A stretch of DNA of 33,108 nucleotides from Fidelibacterota bacterium (GTDB taxonomy: Bacteria; Fidelibacterota; Marinisomatia; Marinisomatales; Marinisomataceae): the NCBI GenBank assembly GCA_019654715.1, contig BPEH01000008.1:1-33108 (forward strand), given 5' to 3'. The notes beneath the pieces were generated by a model. It ran no database searches. It was not told the origin of the DNA and worked only from the letters and a program-made list of their open reading frames with translations. Of the stretch, positions 33,001 to 33,108 are shown piece by piece. Each line of letters begins with the position of its first letter. Within the stretch, counting starts at the first letter, position 1. Made by a program: the position numbers and the translations under genes.

Positions 33001-33108
33001 TGGTTTGACCCCAAAAACAACTATTGGGTTCTTTCCTGCAACTCTTGGAGATGATATCATTGTTAATAAAACACATACATTATATCATCTAAGACACAAG
33101 TATCTAAG
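30100..33108 (+). CDS. metH: Cobalamin-dependent methionine synthase MetH, partial and heavily frameshifted
   Basis: Transfers a methyl group from methyl-tetrahydrofolate to homocysteine via B12. Modules appear in the standard order. The homocysteine module starts at [18 protein letters not shown] and has zinc ligands in GINCALG (~30805-30825) and GGCCGTTP (~31000-31023). The folate module has [35 protein letters not shown], and [20 protein letters not shown]. The B12 cap has [20 protein letters not shown], and the B12-binding domain the DxHxxG motif as [11 protein letters not shown] plus [14 protein letters not shown]. The AdoMet activation domain begins at [14 protein letters not shown] and is cut by the window end. 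More than ten small indels break the frame. The start at 30100 is chosen because an in-frame upstream ATG lies inside the riboswitch. No Shine-Dalgarno is visible. Confidence 0.92.

Overview
The window reads as ordinary chromosome from an AT-rich, Gram-negative bacterium of the Bacteroidota/Marinimicrobia (FCB) side of the tree, probably marine plankton. I base this on envelope families typical of that group (DUF4835/PorD-like, DUF4159, DUF4139, DUF2723), on the MacA/TolC-type efflux genes, on an FCB-like YbeY active site, and on a riboswitch very close in sequence to the Sargasso Sea SAM-II RNA. The exact phylum is inference. I see no insertion sequence, prophage, CRISPR array, tRNA or rRNA.

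Layout. (1) 1-5328, minus strand: CCA-adding enzyme, a Tat-exported TIM-barrel protein, then tolC-, macA- and ABC-ATPase-like genes of a tripartite exporter. (2) 5359-6198, plus: a lone DUF4835/PorD-like secreted protein. (3) 6254-23294, minus: a dense 13-gene array, mostly with overlapping or nearly touching ends: M23/EnvC-like protein, holB, metG, tatD, rsmA, rpsU, a phosphohexomutase, valS, a DUF4139 protein, recG, DUF1844, a DUF2723 glycosyltransferase and a GT2 glycosyltransferase. (4) 23325-23906, plus: a lone DUF4159 protein. (5) 23907-29895, minus: a zinc-ribbon coiled-coil protein, the RNase P RNA gene, fabH, pgpH, ybeY, mazG and a cytidylyltransferase-fold protein. (6) 29996-33108, plus: promoter, SAM-II riboswitch, intrinsic terminator and cobalamin-dependent metH, cut by the window end.

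How they work together. Most of the window is housekeeping: translation (valS, metG, rpsU, rsmA, ybeY, RNase P RNA, CCA enzyme), replication and repair (holB, recG), lipid and wall precursor supply (fabH, phosphohexomutase), c-di-AMP turnover (pgpH), and envelope glycosylation or export. The clearest regulatory element is the SAM-II aptamer plus terminator directly before metH, a feedback switch on methionine/SAM synthesis.

Data quality. Many genes are broken by single-base indels, usually at homopolymers. They are concentrated in the first ~5 kb and the last ~6 kb; even the invariant core of the RNase P RNA lacks one base. I treat these as sequencing errors and give whole-gene coordinates, rebuilding reading frames by hand for macA, tolC, the CCA gene, the GT2 gene, metG, pgpH, fabH, the zinc-ribbon gene and metH.
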